Of a stretch of 64,000 nt of DNA, positions 35,590-54,463 are shown piece by piece. Origin of the DNA: Flaccisagitta enflata. Taxonomy: Eukaryota > Chaetognatha > Sagittoidea > Aphragmophora. Where the stretch lies: NCBI GenBank assembly GCA_965153355.1, contig OZ231127.1, forward strand, positions 10,912,001-10,976,000, in the 5' to 3' direction. Each line of letters starts with the position of its first letter. Position 1 is the stretch's first letter. The position numbers and the translations under genes were made by a program. The notes beneath the pieces are model-generated. The model was not told the DNA's origin. It saw only the letters and a list, made by a program, of their open reading frames with translations, and searched no databases.

Positions 35590-35625
35590 TGAACAAAAAC
35601 AACCACAACAACATCACCGACGATA
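34785..35625 (+). repeat. duplicated module with poly-Gln/(CAA)n tracts, possibly coding
   Basis: Two diverged modules occur twice. X (34796-34900 and 35338-35440) reads GEKxLVVYVVRVN and then KMLPS, NLEQ and HSFPCRC. Y (35000-35040 and 35292-35335) reads AQPIYSPS and then WNYF. They are separated by (CAA)n blocks at 34917-34978, 35105-35180, 35186-35268 and 35520-35589. The X copies have both synonymous and non-synonymous differences but no stops, and in the second unit Y runs directly into X in one frame. I recognise no family. It may be an exon-containing poly-Q gene or a compound minisatellite. Confidence 0.55.
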
Positions 35626-35959
35626 ATGTCCAAAAAGCAGCTGCCGACAACTACGGCAGTTGCAGCAGCAGCAGCAGTATTCGAGGAAGTAAGCCATCGA
35701 CGTCGCGCAAAAGGAGGCTTATGCACCGACATGGGAAAGCAGTTTCAAAGGACGAACGCCAAACGTGGAAGTCTTGAACACACTCTTTCATCTGTATGTC
35801 TGCCCGTCTGAATGTCTGGTTGGAATGATAACATATCACCAAAGTAACCACTCAAGAACTCAACGACCGGGGCAAATAAGACCAAATCTGAAATTTGAAA
35901 TGAAAAATGCCGCTCCCATAGACATGTTTCTCTGTCTCGAGGATGTATATACACTATCT

Positions 35960-35964
35960 ATCTA

Positions 35965-35999
<35 letters not shown>

Positions 36000-36360
36000 C
36001 ATGTCAGTTTAATGAACAAGTTTCTAGTGGGAGAGAATGCCTTATGCAGGTTTTTCATAGAATTTTTTTTTTCATCAAACATATCTTTGTAGATTTTCTT
36101 TTGAAATCTTTTTCATTTCATCTTTGTAATCAAAATTTTGAAGAAATATTTCATTCATTTAATAACCAGTTTTGCTCAAAAAGAATTTTCAATGATTTTT
36201 TTTCATATTTACATTTATAATTTTCATTGTCAAAAAATATTTCTTCATAAACATATCTGATGATCAAAGGCAGCTAATTTGTTTTTCAAATTTTTAATTT
36301 TTGCCTGTCATCAATTAGAAATATTTCGTTCTTGTTATTCCTTCCTTGCTGCACCAATGA
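35960..36360. other. spacer with short CT run
   Basis: CT-rich to about 36002, then AT-rich sequence without a supported exon. Confidence 0.45.
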
Positions 36361-36369
36361 AAAGACACA

Positions 36370-36824
36370 CTACACTCAAATAAAAAGATGAAAAAGATAA
36401 TGAGAAAAAGAAAAAAAGGAAAAATAAAAAAATAAGGAAAAAAAAAAGAAGCAAAAGAAAAAAAAAGAAAAAAGGAAAAGAAAAAGCAAGAAAGGAAGGA
36501 AGGAACAAAGACAAAAAAAAAGAAAACAAGAAGAAAAAAACAGAGAGAAAGAAAAAAAAGGAAGAACTGAAAAAGGGAAAGAAGGAACAAGGACAAAAGA
36601 GAAAAAAGGAAACAAAGAAAACTAAAAAAAAAGACAGAAAAAGAAAGAAAAAAAAAGAAAAAAAAAGAAAAAAAAAGAAAAAAAAAGAAAAAAGACAGAA
36701 AAAGATGAAGAAAGAAAGAAGGAGAGAAAAAGAGAATAAAAAAGAAAGAACAATAAAAAAAAAGAAAAAAAAAGAAAAAATGAAAAATAGAAAAAAAGAG
36801 AAAAAAAAGAAAAAGAAAAAGAAA

Positions 36825-36904
<80 letters not shown>

Positions 36905-36960
36905 GAAAGAAAAAAAAGAAAAGAAAGCAAAAGGAAATGCAGAGAAAAAAAGAAACAAAT
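36370..36960 (+). repeat. A/G-rich tract with (GA)n core
   Basis: About 590 bp of GAAAAA/GGAAG sequence with (GA)n at 36829-36897. Confidence 0.93.
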
Positions 36961-36992
36961 TCTCCATAGCAAGAATCAAATTTCTTTTACCA

Positions 36993-37028
36993 TTTTAACG
37001 CTACCGAGAATTCTCGGTAGCGTTAAAA
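36993..37028. repeat. 36-bp perfect palindrome
   Basis: TTTTAACGCTACCGAGAA joined to its exact reverse complement, with no loop. Same core as the array at 33.07-33.31 kb; related half-sites lie near 39425-39470. Confidence 0.95.
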
Positions 37029-37129
37029 TCCCCAATTCTTGGGGGCGCGACGCGGGGCCCCGAGGGCACTAAGTCTCAGGGCCCCAAAAAATCCTATAAT
37101 CTCAGGGCCCAGAATTCTGTTCCCCGAGA

Positions 37130-37193
<64 letters not shown>
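37130..37193. repeat. (CT)n microsatellite
   Basis: Pure CT tract of about 62 bp. Confidence 0.95.
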
Positions 37194-37195
<2 letters not shown>

Positions 37196-38278
37196 GCCCA
37201 ACTCTCAACAGTTTGGGTGCTGTGTATCCAGCCTCACTTAACTTTGACATAGCAAACTGTTACTATTTACAACAACTGAAAAGTAGATTTGCTTCTTCCT
37301 CAAATCTTTGACTTTAACGAAGCTGATGAGCTGGAGTGAAATAGTAAAAAAAGGCTTCCATCGCAAAACTAATTTTTTTCTCTTTAAAGCTGCTAAAAAA
37401 GATTGACTGTTGATTCTTGTCCTTATTATCAACTTTTATATTTTGCAAGTGTTTGTAGTAAAAAAAAGCTTCTCTGTCACTTTTCATCTAGTAGTAAGCA
37501 TAAGCATGAGCTTCCACCTTAAAACTATGTCTTTTTTTTTTTCAGTTAAAGCCACTAAAGGGTATTGATTTTTTTCCTAATAATTGACTTTTACAATTGC
37601 AAATGTTGCAGTGGAAAAAAACTTCCATATCACTTGTGTTCTAATAGTGAGCATGAGTTTAAATGAAGTAGTAAAAAAACCCTTCCATCCTTAAATTAAG
37701 TTTTTTTTTAATGGTCTGGTGATCTCTTATCCACCTGCACGCAACTATGGAGGTTATGTGTAGAGGTCGACCGAAGGTAGGTTAACCAAAGCCGAACCGA
37801 AGCCGAAGTTGACAGTGACTAAGTTACTGAAACTGAAAACGAAGGTTGCTGAATTAAAAAACTGAAGTTTAAAGTTACTCTCATTCTTTTTTCAAGAAAA
37901 ATTTAAAAAAAAGATTTATAAAAGAATTAAAGAGTCAATCAAATTGTTTTTTTTCTGTCTTCTTTTTTTCTATTTCTTTCATTTTCTACCTTACTTTATT
38001 CTTTTAATTTTTTGTTAAAAAAAGATACATACAAAATCAAAATTAAATAGCAACTTTTACTTTGGTTCCGAGATAAAGGTAGTGCTACATCCAATAGGTC
38101 AGTGTCAAAGTTAATCTTTGGTCAATCCCTATTGCAAGGCATATTTTTTGATGCTGTCCATTAATCTGTCTGGCTGTCTACTTGTCTGTCTTGGTGCATA
38201 CCTGTTCATCTTGCTAAATATGTTTTTTTTTCAGCAAATTTTTTTAATTTTCTATGTCTTTATTTCTTTTTTTAATTT

Positions 38279-38605
38279 CTAGTCGCGTGTATGCGGTTAC
38301 AACCCGCTCTGTCTGTCTGTCTGTTTGGTCTGTCCGTTGGTCTGTCCGTCAAACTTTACTTTCTTTATCACTTTAAGTCAAGTTTAGTCATTCTAAGTTA
38401 TTTTAAGTAGATATAAGTCATTTTAAGTCATATTAAGGTGATATAAAGTCAATCTGGTCGATTTAGTCATTTAAGTTATTTTTAGCATTTTCTTAATTTT
38501 GAAGTCATTTTAAATTATCTTGAATTATTTATGGTCAATTTAAGTCATCCTGAATTATATATGTGCCACACACAACTTATAGTTAGGTGTTGGCCTTCAT
38601 TTATG
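38279..38605 (+). repeat. family A long copy inside the hAT element
   Basis: TAGTCGCGTGTATGCGGTTA start, CTGTCTGTCTGTTTGGTCTG tract, AAGTCATTTTAAGTCA-type internal repeats and AGGTGTTGGCCTTCATTT end, closely paralleling the copy at 2.05-2.30 kb. Confidence 0.75.
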
Positions 38606-38867
38606 AAAAAAATACATATAAAAAAATATACACACTCAAAGATAATTATCAATTTTATCAATTTATAATTTTTTTTTGTTTGAGAAAAAAATAGAAACTG
38701 AAATGTTGATTGCTGATATTTTTTCAATTATCTTAGTATATATATTTGCTTGTTTATTCAAAAAAGTGTATGTGAATCTCTAGAAAAAAAACAGTGGTCC
38801 TAATATTTTTTTAAAATGATTTTTGTATTGTGATAATTTTATTTTTACTTGTTTCTGTCTCTCACTT

Positions 38868-38970
38868 TGTCTCTCTCTCTCTTTCATTTTTTTTTTTCTC
38901 AAACTCTTTCCTTTTTTTCTTTTTCTTTCCCTCTCTCTCTATCTGTCTGTCTCTCTTTTTCTCTCTCTCC

Positions 38971-39046
<76 letters not shown>
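38868..39046. repeat. (CT)n-rich tract
   Basis: CT and CTTT sequence ending in about 70 bp of pure CT. Confidence 0.94.
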
Positions 39047-39051
<5 letters not shown>

Positions 39052-39225
39052 CCAAATTCAATTTTGAACCTTCTACCTACTACATACTGACATTTCTACT
39101 ACTTACTGGCACTTTCAAAACCGAAGCCGAACCGGAGGCCGAAGGTGGGAGAGGGTCAGTAGGTCAGTACCGAACCGAACCTTCGGTCGACCTCTAGTTA
39201 TGTGCCTAGGCCTTGTTTCTCTCAT

Positions 39226-39228
<3 letters not shown>

Positions 39229-39318
<90 letters not shown>
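39229..39318. repeat. (GA)n microsatellite
   Basis: Nearly pure GA tract of about 88 bp. Confidence 0.95.
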
Positions 39319-39321
<3 letters not shown>

Positions 39322-39672
39322 GGAAAATATGATAATGTATTTTCTTGGGGCCCAGAATTCTGGACATCACTAAAAAGGCTAAAATGGTACATCTCAGGGC
39401 ACAGAATTCGGGGCAACGATACGCACTCAATTCTTGGTAGCGTTAATTCCAAGGATTCTCGCCAGCGTTAAACTCCCAAAAAAGGTGCCTAAAGCCCTTT
39501 AGTAAAGGGGGCCAAAAAGGTGCCGAAAAGATGGCGATAGAAATTTGATGAAGCCAAACCATTTTGCTGGAATCTCATCGCATCAAAACAAGAGGAAAGA
39601 GGCTCGACCCATGAAAGAGGTTGCCAAAGGGCGGGACCAACGTAAGATTTCACTACTCTACTAGATGCAAAG

Positions 39673-40450
<778 letters not shown>

Positions 40451-40451
40451 A

Positions 40452-41590
<1,139 letters not shown>

Positions 41591-41654
41591 AGGTAGAGAA
41601 ACAGACGGAAAGATGGACTGAGAATTAAAGAGAACGGCAGATGGAAACTCACAG

Positions 41655-41831
41655 ACGGCTAGCCCAGTAGCGTGCGGGTAGGCAGGGGCAATATTTGAGG
41701 TCAGCAAAGCATTTGGGCAGGAGCAGTGAGGCTAAAAACCTCAAAAACGCCAAAAAGGTAATGTGTGATGGACCGACGGACGGGCGGACGAAAAAAGGCG
41801 GGGTGTAGAGTCACGTGCACGCGACTAAAAA
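41655..41831 (-). repeat. dispersed repeat family A copy
   Basis: Ends GAGTCACGTGCACGCGACTA (palindrome with one change) preceded by GGACCGACGGACGGGCGGAC. The left side shows TAGCGTGCGGGTAGGCAGGG. Confidence 0.75.
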
Positions 41832-42047
41832 GACTAAAACACGCTCACTGATAAACTGGTACAGCTCTCGCCGCGCCACCACGCGCGGCCACGTCGTGCA
41901 TAAGAGAGTTATTGCCCCTTTTCAAGTTGAACTCTTGATAAAAGTTCAAAATTGTGAACATCATTTATCATAGCTTTTTTGAGATTTGGGATTTCATTTT
42001 TTGCTGAAATGCATGAACGCTTTTCATTCTTTTCAAAATCATCGTAA

Positions 42048-42316
42048 CACGGAGCCTCTTGACTAAATATCGTCGGAGCCTTTAAGTTCACCATTTCATA
42101 GTAGAATGCACCAAAAAAAATCTTTTTTTACATGAACAGGAAGGATTTTCACTACCTGGCTTCCCTATACTTTCCTATGGAAACGTGGGTATATGGCGGC
42201 GCCAATTTCCTGAAATCTAATGGCCTCCAATGTTTTTGGTGCATTTCTTCCATGAAATGGTGCGCTCATCTCCTTAAGTTAAAGGCTTCGAAGTCTTTTA
42301 TTCAAGAAGGTCCGTG
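42048..42316. mobile_element. 269-bp foldback element
   Basis: Left end CACGGAGCCTCTTGA and right end TCAAGAAGGTCCGTG are near-perfect inverted repeats. The arms continue with AGCCTTTAAGTTCACCATTT / GAAATGGTGCGCTCATCTCC and GAATGCACC / GGTGCATTTC. TAA is found at both borders (a possible 3-bp target duplication as in PIF/Harbinger), but with one unmatched base, so the class is uncertain. Confidence 0.7.
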
Positions 42317-42545
42317 CTAATATTTAGTACTTATCACTGTGATTGAATATACTTGGCAATACCTGAAGATGATTTCTTTGTTACTTTTTCATTACACCAG
42401 ATAAGGATGAGGATTAAGGATGAAGCTGAGAATAAAGATGACTTGTTTTTGCTTCCACTAGTTGAGGAGGAAGCGAAGAAATAGAAAAGGAGGCTTATTC
42501 ACTGAATCACGAACTCTGACCTGGAAAAAAGGCCAGTCAAGGCCC

Positions 42546-42581
42546 ATTCCACTGAAGCACTACTTCGTGCTTCAGTGGAAT
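42546..42581. repeat. hairpin ATTCCACTGAAGCAC
   Basis: ATTCCACTGAAGCAC, a 6-base loop, then its exact reverse complement. Confidence 0.92.
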
Positions 42582-42639
42582 TGGAATTCGTGCTTTAGTG
42601 GATTGACACTCAACCTCTTTTCATACTGCAATGATTGAG

Positions 42640-42905
42640 TGCAAATATTTCAGTAAGGTTTTTTTTTCTTTCTAAATTGTCATCTTTCAATATCTCCAAT
42701 CTTTTTTTCTTTATGAATCTTGTTTTTATTGTAAATATTTTTTCCTATCATGTCAATTTTTGTGTCTCTGAAGGAAAAAACTTTTCTTATCTGCATTCTT
42801 TTTTTATTCATGAATCTTGTTTTTATTGTAAATCTTTTTCATATCATTTTTTTTGTGTCACTGAAGGAAAAAAAAATTCTTACCTGCATTTTTGTTTTTA
42901 AGGGA
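42640..42905 (+). repeat. ~105-bp imperfect duplication
   Basis: Two units share ATGAATCTTGTTTTTATTGT, GTGTC(T/A)CTGAAGGAAAAAA and TTCTTATCTGCATT. Confidence 0.75.
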
Positions 42906-43128
42906 TGAAAATTAAGTTGCTTTTGAAAAATGTTTTTTTCTGATATCAACATACACTTAGTAAGTGCTCTTAAGTAAAGAGAAATAAAGGGAGATGAAAA
43001 GAAAACAGTGGATTTCTTGATTTGTTCAGATAAAAAAAAAGATTACTTTAATCTTTTTTACTGTGACAAAAATCAGTTGTGTTCAATTCCACTGAAGCTC
43101 GAATTGCAAAAAGCACTAGTTATTTCTC

Positions 43129-43164
43129 ATTCCACTGAAGCACTAGGGTGTGCTTCAGTGGAAA
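43129..43164. repeat. second ATTCCACTGAAGCAC hairpin
   Basis: Same arms as the hairpin at 42546, with a different 6-base loop. A single left arm (AATTCCACTGAAGCTCGAAT) lies at 43085. Confidence 0.9.
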
Positions 43165-43199
43165 TAATTCTAACTTAAGCACGAATTTCGTGATTCAGA

Positions 43200-43500
43200 G
43201 GATGCCCCAAGAAAACGATTTCCTTCAAACCTTTCTGCATCCACTAGTTAAGGAGGAGATGATGAAATAGAAAAGGGGGAGGAGGGGGATGAGGAAGATT
43301 TCCTTCAAACCTTTTTGCATCCACTAGATGAGGAGGAGGATTGGGATGAGGACGATTTCTTTCTTACCTTTTTGCATCCACTAGTTGAGCAGGAAGTGGT
43401 GAAAGAAGATGAGGAGGAGGATGATTTCTTTCTTACCTTTTGCCTCAATAAGATGAGGAGGAATTGAAGCAATGGAGGAAGATGAAGATGAGCGTGAGGA
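43200..43500 (+). repeat. ~65-bp tandem repeat
   Basis: About four imperfect units share GATTTCCTTCAAACCTTTTT or CTTTCTTACC, GCATCCACTAGTTGAGGAGG and a GATGAGGAGG stretch. A related unit lies at about 42450-42510. Confidence 0.7.
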
Positions 43501-43506
43501 TGATCT

Positions 43507-44011
43507 CTATTTTACCTTTTTGCCTCCACAATCCTTTGCAAATTCGTCCTTCGGCAGACTTTTCACCTTGACTGTTGACTTCAACCCTCCACAATCGTCA
43601 TCAACATTGACTTTGCAATTGTCACAGTCATCATCGTTATCCACATCAACATCACAATCATCATAATCATCACTGTCATCATAATAATCATCGATATCCA
43701 CTTCATTTCCACCAGTCGTCACAGTCATCATCGTCATCCACATCAACATTACAATCATCATAATCATCACTGTCATCATAATAATCATCGTCATCCACAT
43801 CATTTTCACTAGTTATTAGAGTCATCATCGTCATCGTCATCAACATCGACATTGCAATTGTCACATTCATCGTCTTCATCCACTTCAACATTACAATCAT
43901 CATTATCATCACTGTCATCATAATAAATTGATAATCATCGTCATCTACATCATTTCCACTGGTCATCATAGTCGTCATCGTCTTCGAAATCATCGTAGCT
44001 ATTATCTTCAT
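43507..44011 (-). repeat. ~125-bp GAT repeat, Asp-rich on the minus strand
   Basis: Three units contain the minus-strand words GATGTGGATGACGATGATTA and GACAGTGATGATTATGATGA. The minus frame reads Asp-rich (VDDDDYYDDSDDYDDC); in the last unit it continues into a non-repetitive tail ending VKSLPKDEFAKDCGGKKVK before a stop at 43507. That tail is protein-like, but the frame changes between units, so coding status is unclear. Confidence 0.6.
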
Positions 44012-44137
44012 TATAATCGTTAATAGTTAACATCATGTTAATGAAGGTTACCACTTAACACCAAATTTAGATGTCAAAAAGCAGTGAGGACAACATTTGA
44101 TATCCAAAGCCACCATGACATGCTGTCTGGCTCATCC

Positions 44138-44386
<249 letters not shown>

Positions 44387-44412
44387 GACAGAAAGACAGC
44401 AAGACAAACTGA

Positions 44413-44475
44413 TTGACAGACAGACTGAGAGACACACACAGACAGATTGACAGACTGACAGACAGACTGACAGAC

Positions 44476-44538
<63 letters not shown>

Positions 44539-44555
44539 TAGACAAACAGACTGAC
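44413..44555 (+). repeat. (GACA)n microsatellite
   Basis: GACA tetranucleotides with GACT and GATA variants. Confidence 0.94.
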
Positions 44556-44559
44556 ATCC

Positions 44560-45015
44560 AGACTGGGAGTGGCTTCAGCCGCTGGGTCGTTTTGCGCTAA
44601 AGCGCTCTCTCTCGCTCAGGTTTGTGAAACGACGTAAACATCGTCGGCCAAATATTCAACAAAAGAGCATCTTGGCAAAAAAGCTAAAGGAAAAAGAAGA
44701 GGCCTTTAGAGGCCGCTCTCTCTCAAGAAAATGAGGCAAAATACTCCGCCATTTTTAAGCCGGGCCATCTTCCTGCACAATGACGTCTTCCTCTCGGCTC
44801 AATGACAAACAAACGCGCATTTGCTGTCTTTTGTCTGTTTTTAGATTTGTTTTTTTTTTTTTCTTTAGACTCTTTATTTTTTCTTTTGACTGTTTTCATT
44901 GTTCTATTCACATTCTTTTTCATACCTACATGTACTTTGCCTTTTTTACCTTCTTTGTTTCTTTCTTTTTTTTTTTTTTTGCTAGTTTGTTTCTTTTTTT
45001 GATACTTTCTCCCAT

Positions 45016-45054
<39 letters not shown>

Positions 45055-45090
45055 CTATTTCTCTCTTTCTCTCTTTCTCTTTTTGGGCAG
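44560..45090. other. unassigned segment, T-rich second half
   Basis: A short basic frame (RFVKRRKHRR ... SLSRK, stop near 44733) starts after a CTCGCTCAG acceptor-like site at about 44620. It is too short to call. From 44820 to 45085 the sequence is T-rich with a (CTTT) run. Confidence 0.35.
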
Positions 45091-45232
45091 CCTCTAAGAA
45101 CTCGAATCAGCATGTTCAGCATGGAATCATAGGTCATCGGTCCCTCCGGGGCCGCTACCCCTCTCATCATCTCATCCCAATATACACTAATATAGGGGCA
45201 TCGGGAACCACTGACCATGTAACGCTTTTGCG
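45085..45232 (+). mobile_element. family B end, with extended flank
   Basis: Contains TTTTTGGGCAGCCTC at the left, then ATGGAATCATAGGTCATCGG and TCCCTCCGGGGCCGCTACCC. This is followed by an extension CACTGACCATGTAACGCTTT that also follows the family B end at 59.58-59.69 kb. Confidence 0.6.
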
Positions 45233-45239
45233 ACTATCT

Positions 45240-45740
45240 TCCATCCTTTCTTGCGTTTTCATTTCCCCCCCTCCCCCTCTTTCCTCTTTCCCTCTGTCCT
45301 TCTTGCTGGCTTATCTTCATCAATTTTCTCTCCCATTACGAAAGACATCTTTCTTTCCATTTCCTTCCATAAACCTACCTGTCTGCTTTCTATTGAAAGT
45401 CAAAATCTTTTTCCTCATAATCGACTGACGTCAAATTGACAGACGTCAAATGGATGAACACTTCGTATTCTCAATTCGGAAGAAAGTCACTTCCATAAGG
45501 CATAAAATGCAATGACACGTTGAAAAAGATTTGACGTGATGATATGAGAAAAACACGCCCGGTTTCTCATTTCGCAACCCATTCGGTCAGCTAGTTGACA
45601 AAATGTGACATGTTGCTAAGACAGGTTGATGTGATGATACGTGAAAAGTACGTCCGATTTCTTATTTCGCTACTAATGCAAAAAGTCAGTAGATAACATC
45701 ACCTAATCATGTACTGAAAATTGAAAAATAAAAGAAAAAA
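45240..45740. other. unassigned spacer
   Basis: Pyrimidine-rich to about 45400, then mixed. A pair of GACGTCAAATTGACAGACGT words occurs near 45428, and ACGTGATGATATGAGAAAAA / ATGTGATGATACGTGAAAAG are direct repeats of about 100 bp spacing. Confidence 0.4.
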
Positions 45741-45744
45741 AATA

Positions 45745-46286
45745 ACGGGTGGTTTTTAAAAAGGTAGCTTTTAATTTTTTTGATATAATTTTTAAAATTT
45801 CTCTAAAGTAAAAATTTTCTTTTTAGCTACCTAGATATGATTGTGGCCTACATGTTCCATTATGAACATTTTTTATGAGGATCAATACTTTTTCTTTTAT
45901 CTTTAAAAAACTGAATTGAATTAAGGACCACTTGAAGAATTTTGCTTAAATTTGACTAAAAATCAATGATTTTTTCAAAATTTATTTTTGAATAAAGATA
46001 GTTGAATAGAAGTAGGTCTTAAAAAACTGTAAAAACCAAAACTTTAAAATAAAAAACCAAATGCACATCCAAAACACTACTAATAACTAATTATCACTTT
46101 TAGTTATATATAGGAAATAATGCAAAGAAAAAAATATTTTAGTTTATCTTATATAATTTAAATTTGTATATTCTATTCATACGTACAAATTCAGAGATTC
46201 ATCATTTCAGATATTCACATAATAAGTAGTTAAAGACAGTTTTTCTTTTATTCAGATAAAGAGCTACCTTTTTTATGTCCACCCGG
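45745..46286. mobile_element. 542-bp MITE with TA target duplication
   Basis: The left end ACGGGTGG...AAAAAGGTAGCTTTT and the right end AAAGAGCTACCTTTTTTATG...CCACCCGG are inverted repeats of about 30 bp, flanked by TA on both sides (45743-45744 and 46287-46288). The interior is AT-rich and non-coding. TA duplication points to the Tc1/mariner superfamily. Confidence 0.82.
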
Positions 46287-46299
46287 TATCAAGTTTCAT

Positions 46300-46630
46300 A
46301 GTTCTTCAGCAAAACAACAGTCTCTTGAAAATTACTGCAACTTCTAAAATAGTTGTGTTGTGATGATATGTGAAAGATGCCCAATTTCTTGTTATGGAAC
46401 CAAAGCAACAGTCAATTAACAATGTTGCCAGGACATATCTTAACAACTTTGGCTCGATAATATCAAGCTGAGTTTGTACACAGATAACTTGGCAGTGAGT
46501 GCAGTTTTGAGCTGTGACTGTCATTTTTGGAAGTCGGCTTTCTCCAGCTCCTTTGGATTGAGCTCAGCCTCGGAGTCAATCAGCACAAAAACCCATTTTA
46601 TTGTTATTGTCCTCTTTTTTCCAATGGACC
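46300..46630. other. unassigned spacer
   Basis: No exon supported. Confidence 0.4.
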
Positions 46631-46639
46631 TCGCCAGAA

Positions 46640-47265
46640 ACGGCGGAAGGCAAATGGAAGAGAGAGAAGTGAGGGAAAGGGGAGGAGGAAGAAGAGGAAG
46701 AGGGAGAGAGAGGGAGAGAGAGAGAAAGAGTGACAGGGAAAGGGGAGCCAAAGGGGAGTGGCAGGAAAAGAAGGGAATTTAAGGGAAGCAGGAAGAAATG
46801 GAAGAAGAAGCGGTGGGTAAGGGATAGAGAGGGAGAGGGAGAGGGATAGAGAGGGAGAGGGAGAGGGAGAGGTACAGGTAGAGGAAGAGAGAAAGAGGAG
46901 CGGGAGGAAGAGGAGGAAAGGGAAGGGAAGTAGGCAGAAAATGTGGAAGAAATTACGAACGAAAACAGAAATGGGCGATGGAGAGATAAAAGGGGGAGCA
47001 GAAAGATTAGGATTAGACGTAGTAGTAGAGAAAGTAGAGCGATCAAGGAAAGGGGATGAAATCGCAAAATGAATCAAGATGAAACGGATGAGGGAGGCGA
47101 AGGAGAAAGATAGGATGAGGGAGGAGGAGAGAGAAGCAAAAAAATTACGAAGAGAAGGAAAGAGAATAGAAGCAGGATAAAGGAAGGAAGAGAAAGAGGA
47201 GGGAAAGGGAAAGGAAAGGCGATGAGGGGAAATGGGGCAGGGAGTAGAGAGGAGGTTAACTGGAG
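46640..47265 (+). repeat. purine-rich GGGAGAGA tract
   Basis: About 600 bp of A/G-rich sequence with GGGATAGAGAGGGAGAGGGA words repeated near 46820-46870. Opposite-strand Ser/Pro/Leu-rich frames are compositional. Confidence 0.88.
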
Positions 47266-47269
47266 GCAA

Positions 47270-47650
47270 AAAAGTGAGGCATTCTGATGAATGACTGAGA
47301 CGAATGAAAAGAACTGATGGATCATCAGGACAACTACCAATTTCTGTTTATTCTCTATGATTTAGAATTCGCAATCTCTGTTTGTTGCTCTATATAGTAG
47401 AGTAGAATGAGTGAGTGTTTAGATATGCAAATAGAGTGTTTAGATATGCAGATAGAGGTTTAGATATGCAAATAAGCCCATTTTGAGACTTTTCTTCAAA
47501 TACAAATGTAATCAAAAGGATATTTCTAAAACAATAACTAAATTAGGAAGACTTCTTGCTAAAAGATGTTTACGCTGAAATATGGAATCATGAAAATTTC
47601 TTGTTTTCTTCTTTCACATTACACTTGAATACAAAACTAACGAAACTACT
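47270..47650. other. spacer downstream of the kelch gene
   Basis: Contains three copies of TTTAGATATGCAAATAG near 47418-47475. No exon. Confidence 0.5.
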
Positions 47651-47745
47651 AACCAAGCTCAGCTCAGTATGTAACATCAAACATGATCATATGGTCAGGA
47701 TGCTTGGTCAAGTCCTTGTCGATGTAACTACTGACCAAGCTCCCT

Positions 47746-54036
<6,291 letters not shown>

Positions 54037-54463
54037 CTAAGAAAATAGCATCCACAAATTGGTCATTAAGCTGATTTGCTTCTGCTCTTCTTCATCGATG
54101 GTAACCCCATAGGTGTAGGACTTCCACTAGTTCCAAAAAGAAAGATTTGTTTTAGGCCGTCAAGAATTTTTGCTTGCTACATCGTCCATGCAATATATTT
54201 GTGTCAAATCGTCACTCGTGAATTAATTTGTGTAAGTAGTTCACCACTCTGTCAGCGATATGGCGGGTATTTGAATATGAAAATACTTTTATAAAAAGAC
54301 AACTTGCCAGCTCGCATCCATTCCTACTTCTCCTTTTCCTCTTTCTCTTTTCCTCTATCTTGTCTTGTAATGATCATCCTCAAATTTGACGTGATCTGCT
54401 TATGATTGTATCCATTCTTTATCTATTAGGCCATGTAATTGTGTAATACGCTTATTGAGCAGC

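Larger units (their letters stand above)
37761..39196. mobile_element. 1.44-kb hAT-type element with 8-bp target duplication
   Basis: Begins TAGAGGTCGACCGAAGGT and ends ACCTTCGGTCGACCTCTA, an inverted repeat with matching subterminal GCCGAACCGAAGCCGAA words. It is flanked by an exact 8-bp direct repeat GTTATGTG (37753-37760 and 39197-39204). This border structure is the hAT signature. The interior holds a family A copy (38.28-38.61 kb) and a CT array. No transposase frame is visible, so it is a non-autonomous or decayed copy. Confidence 0.92.
37715..39225 (+). repeat. family A copy split by the hAT element
   Basis: TGCACGCAACTATGGAGGTT before the hAT element and CCTAGGCCTTGTTT after it join to the usual 3' end of family A, showing that the hAT copy inserted into a pre-existing family A repeat. 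Confidence 0.7.

Noticed and set aside
46576-47269. Ser/Leu/Pro-rich minus-strand frames of 163 and 221 residues
   Set aside because: Complement of a GGGAGA purine-rich tract; two frames are open at once.
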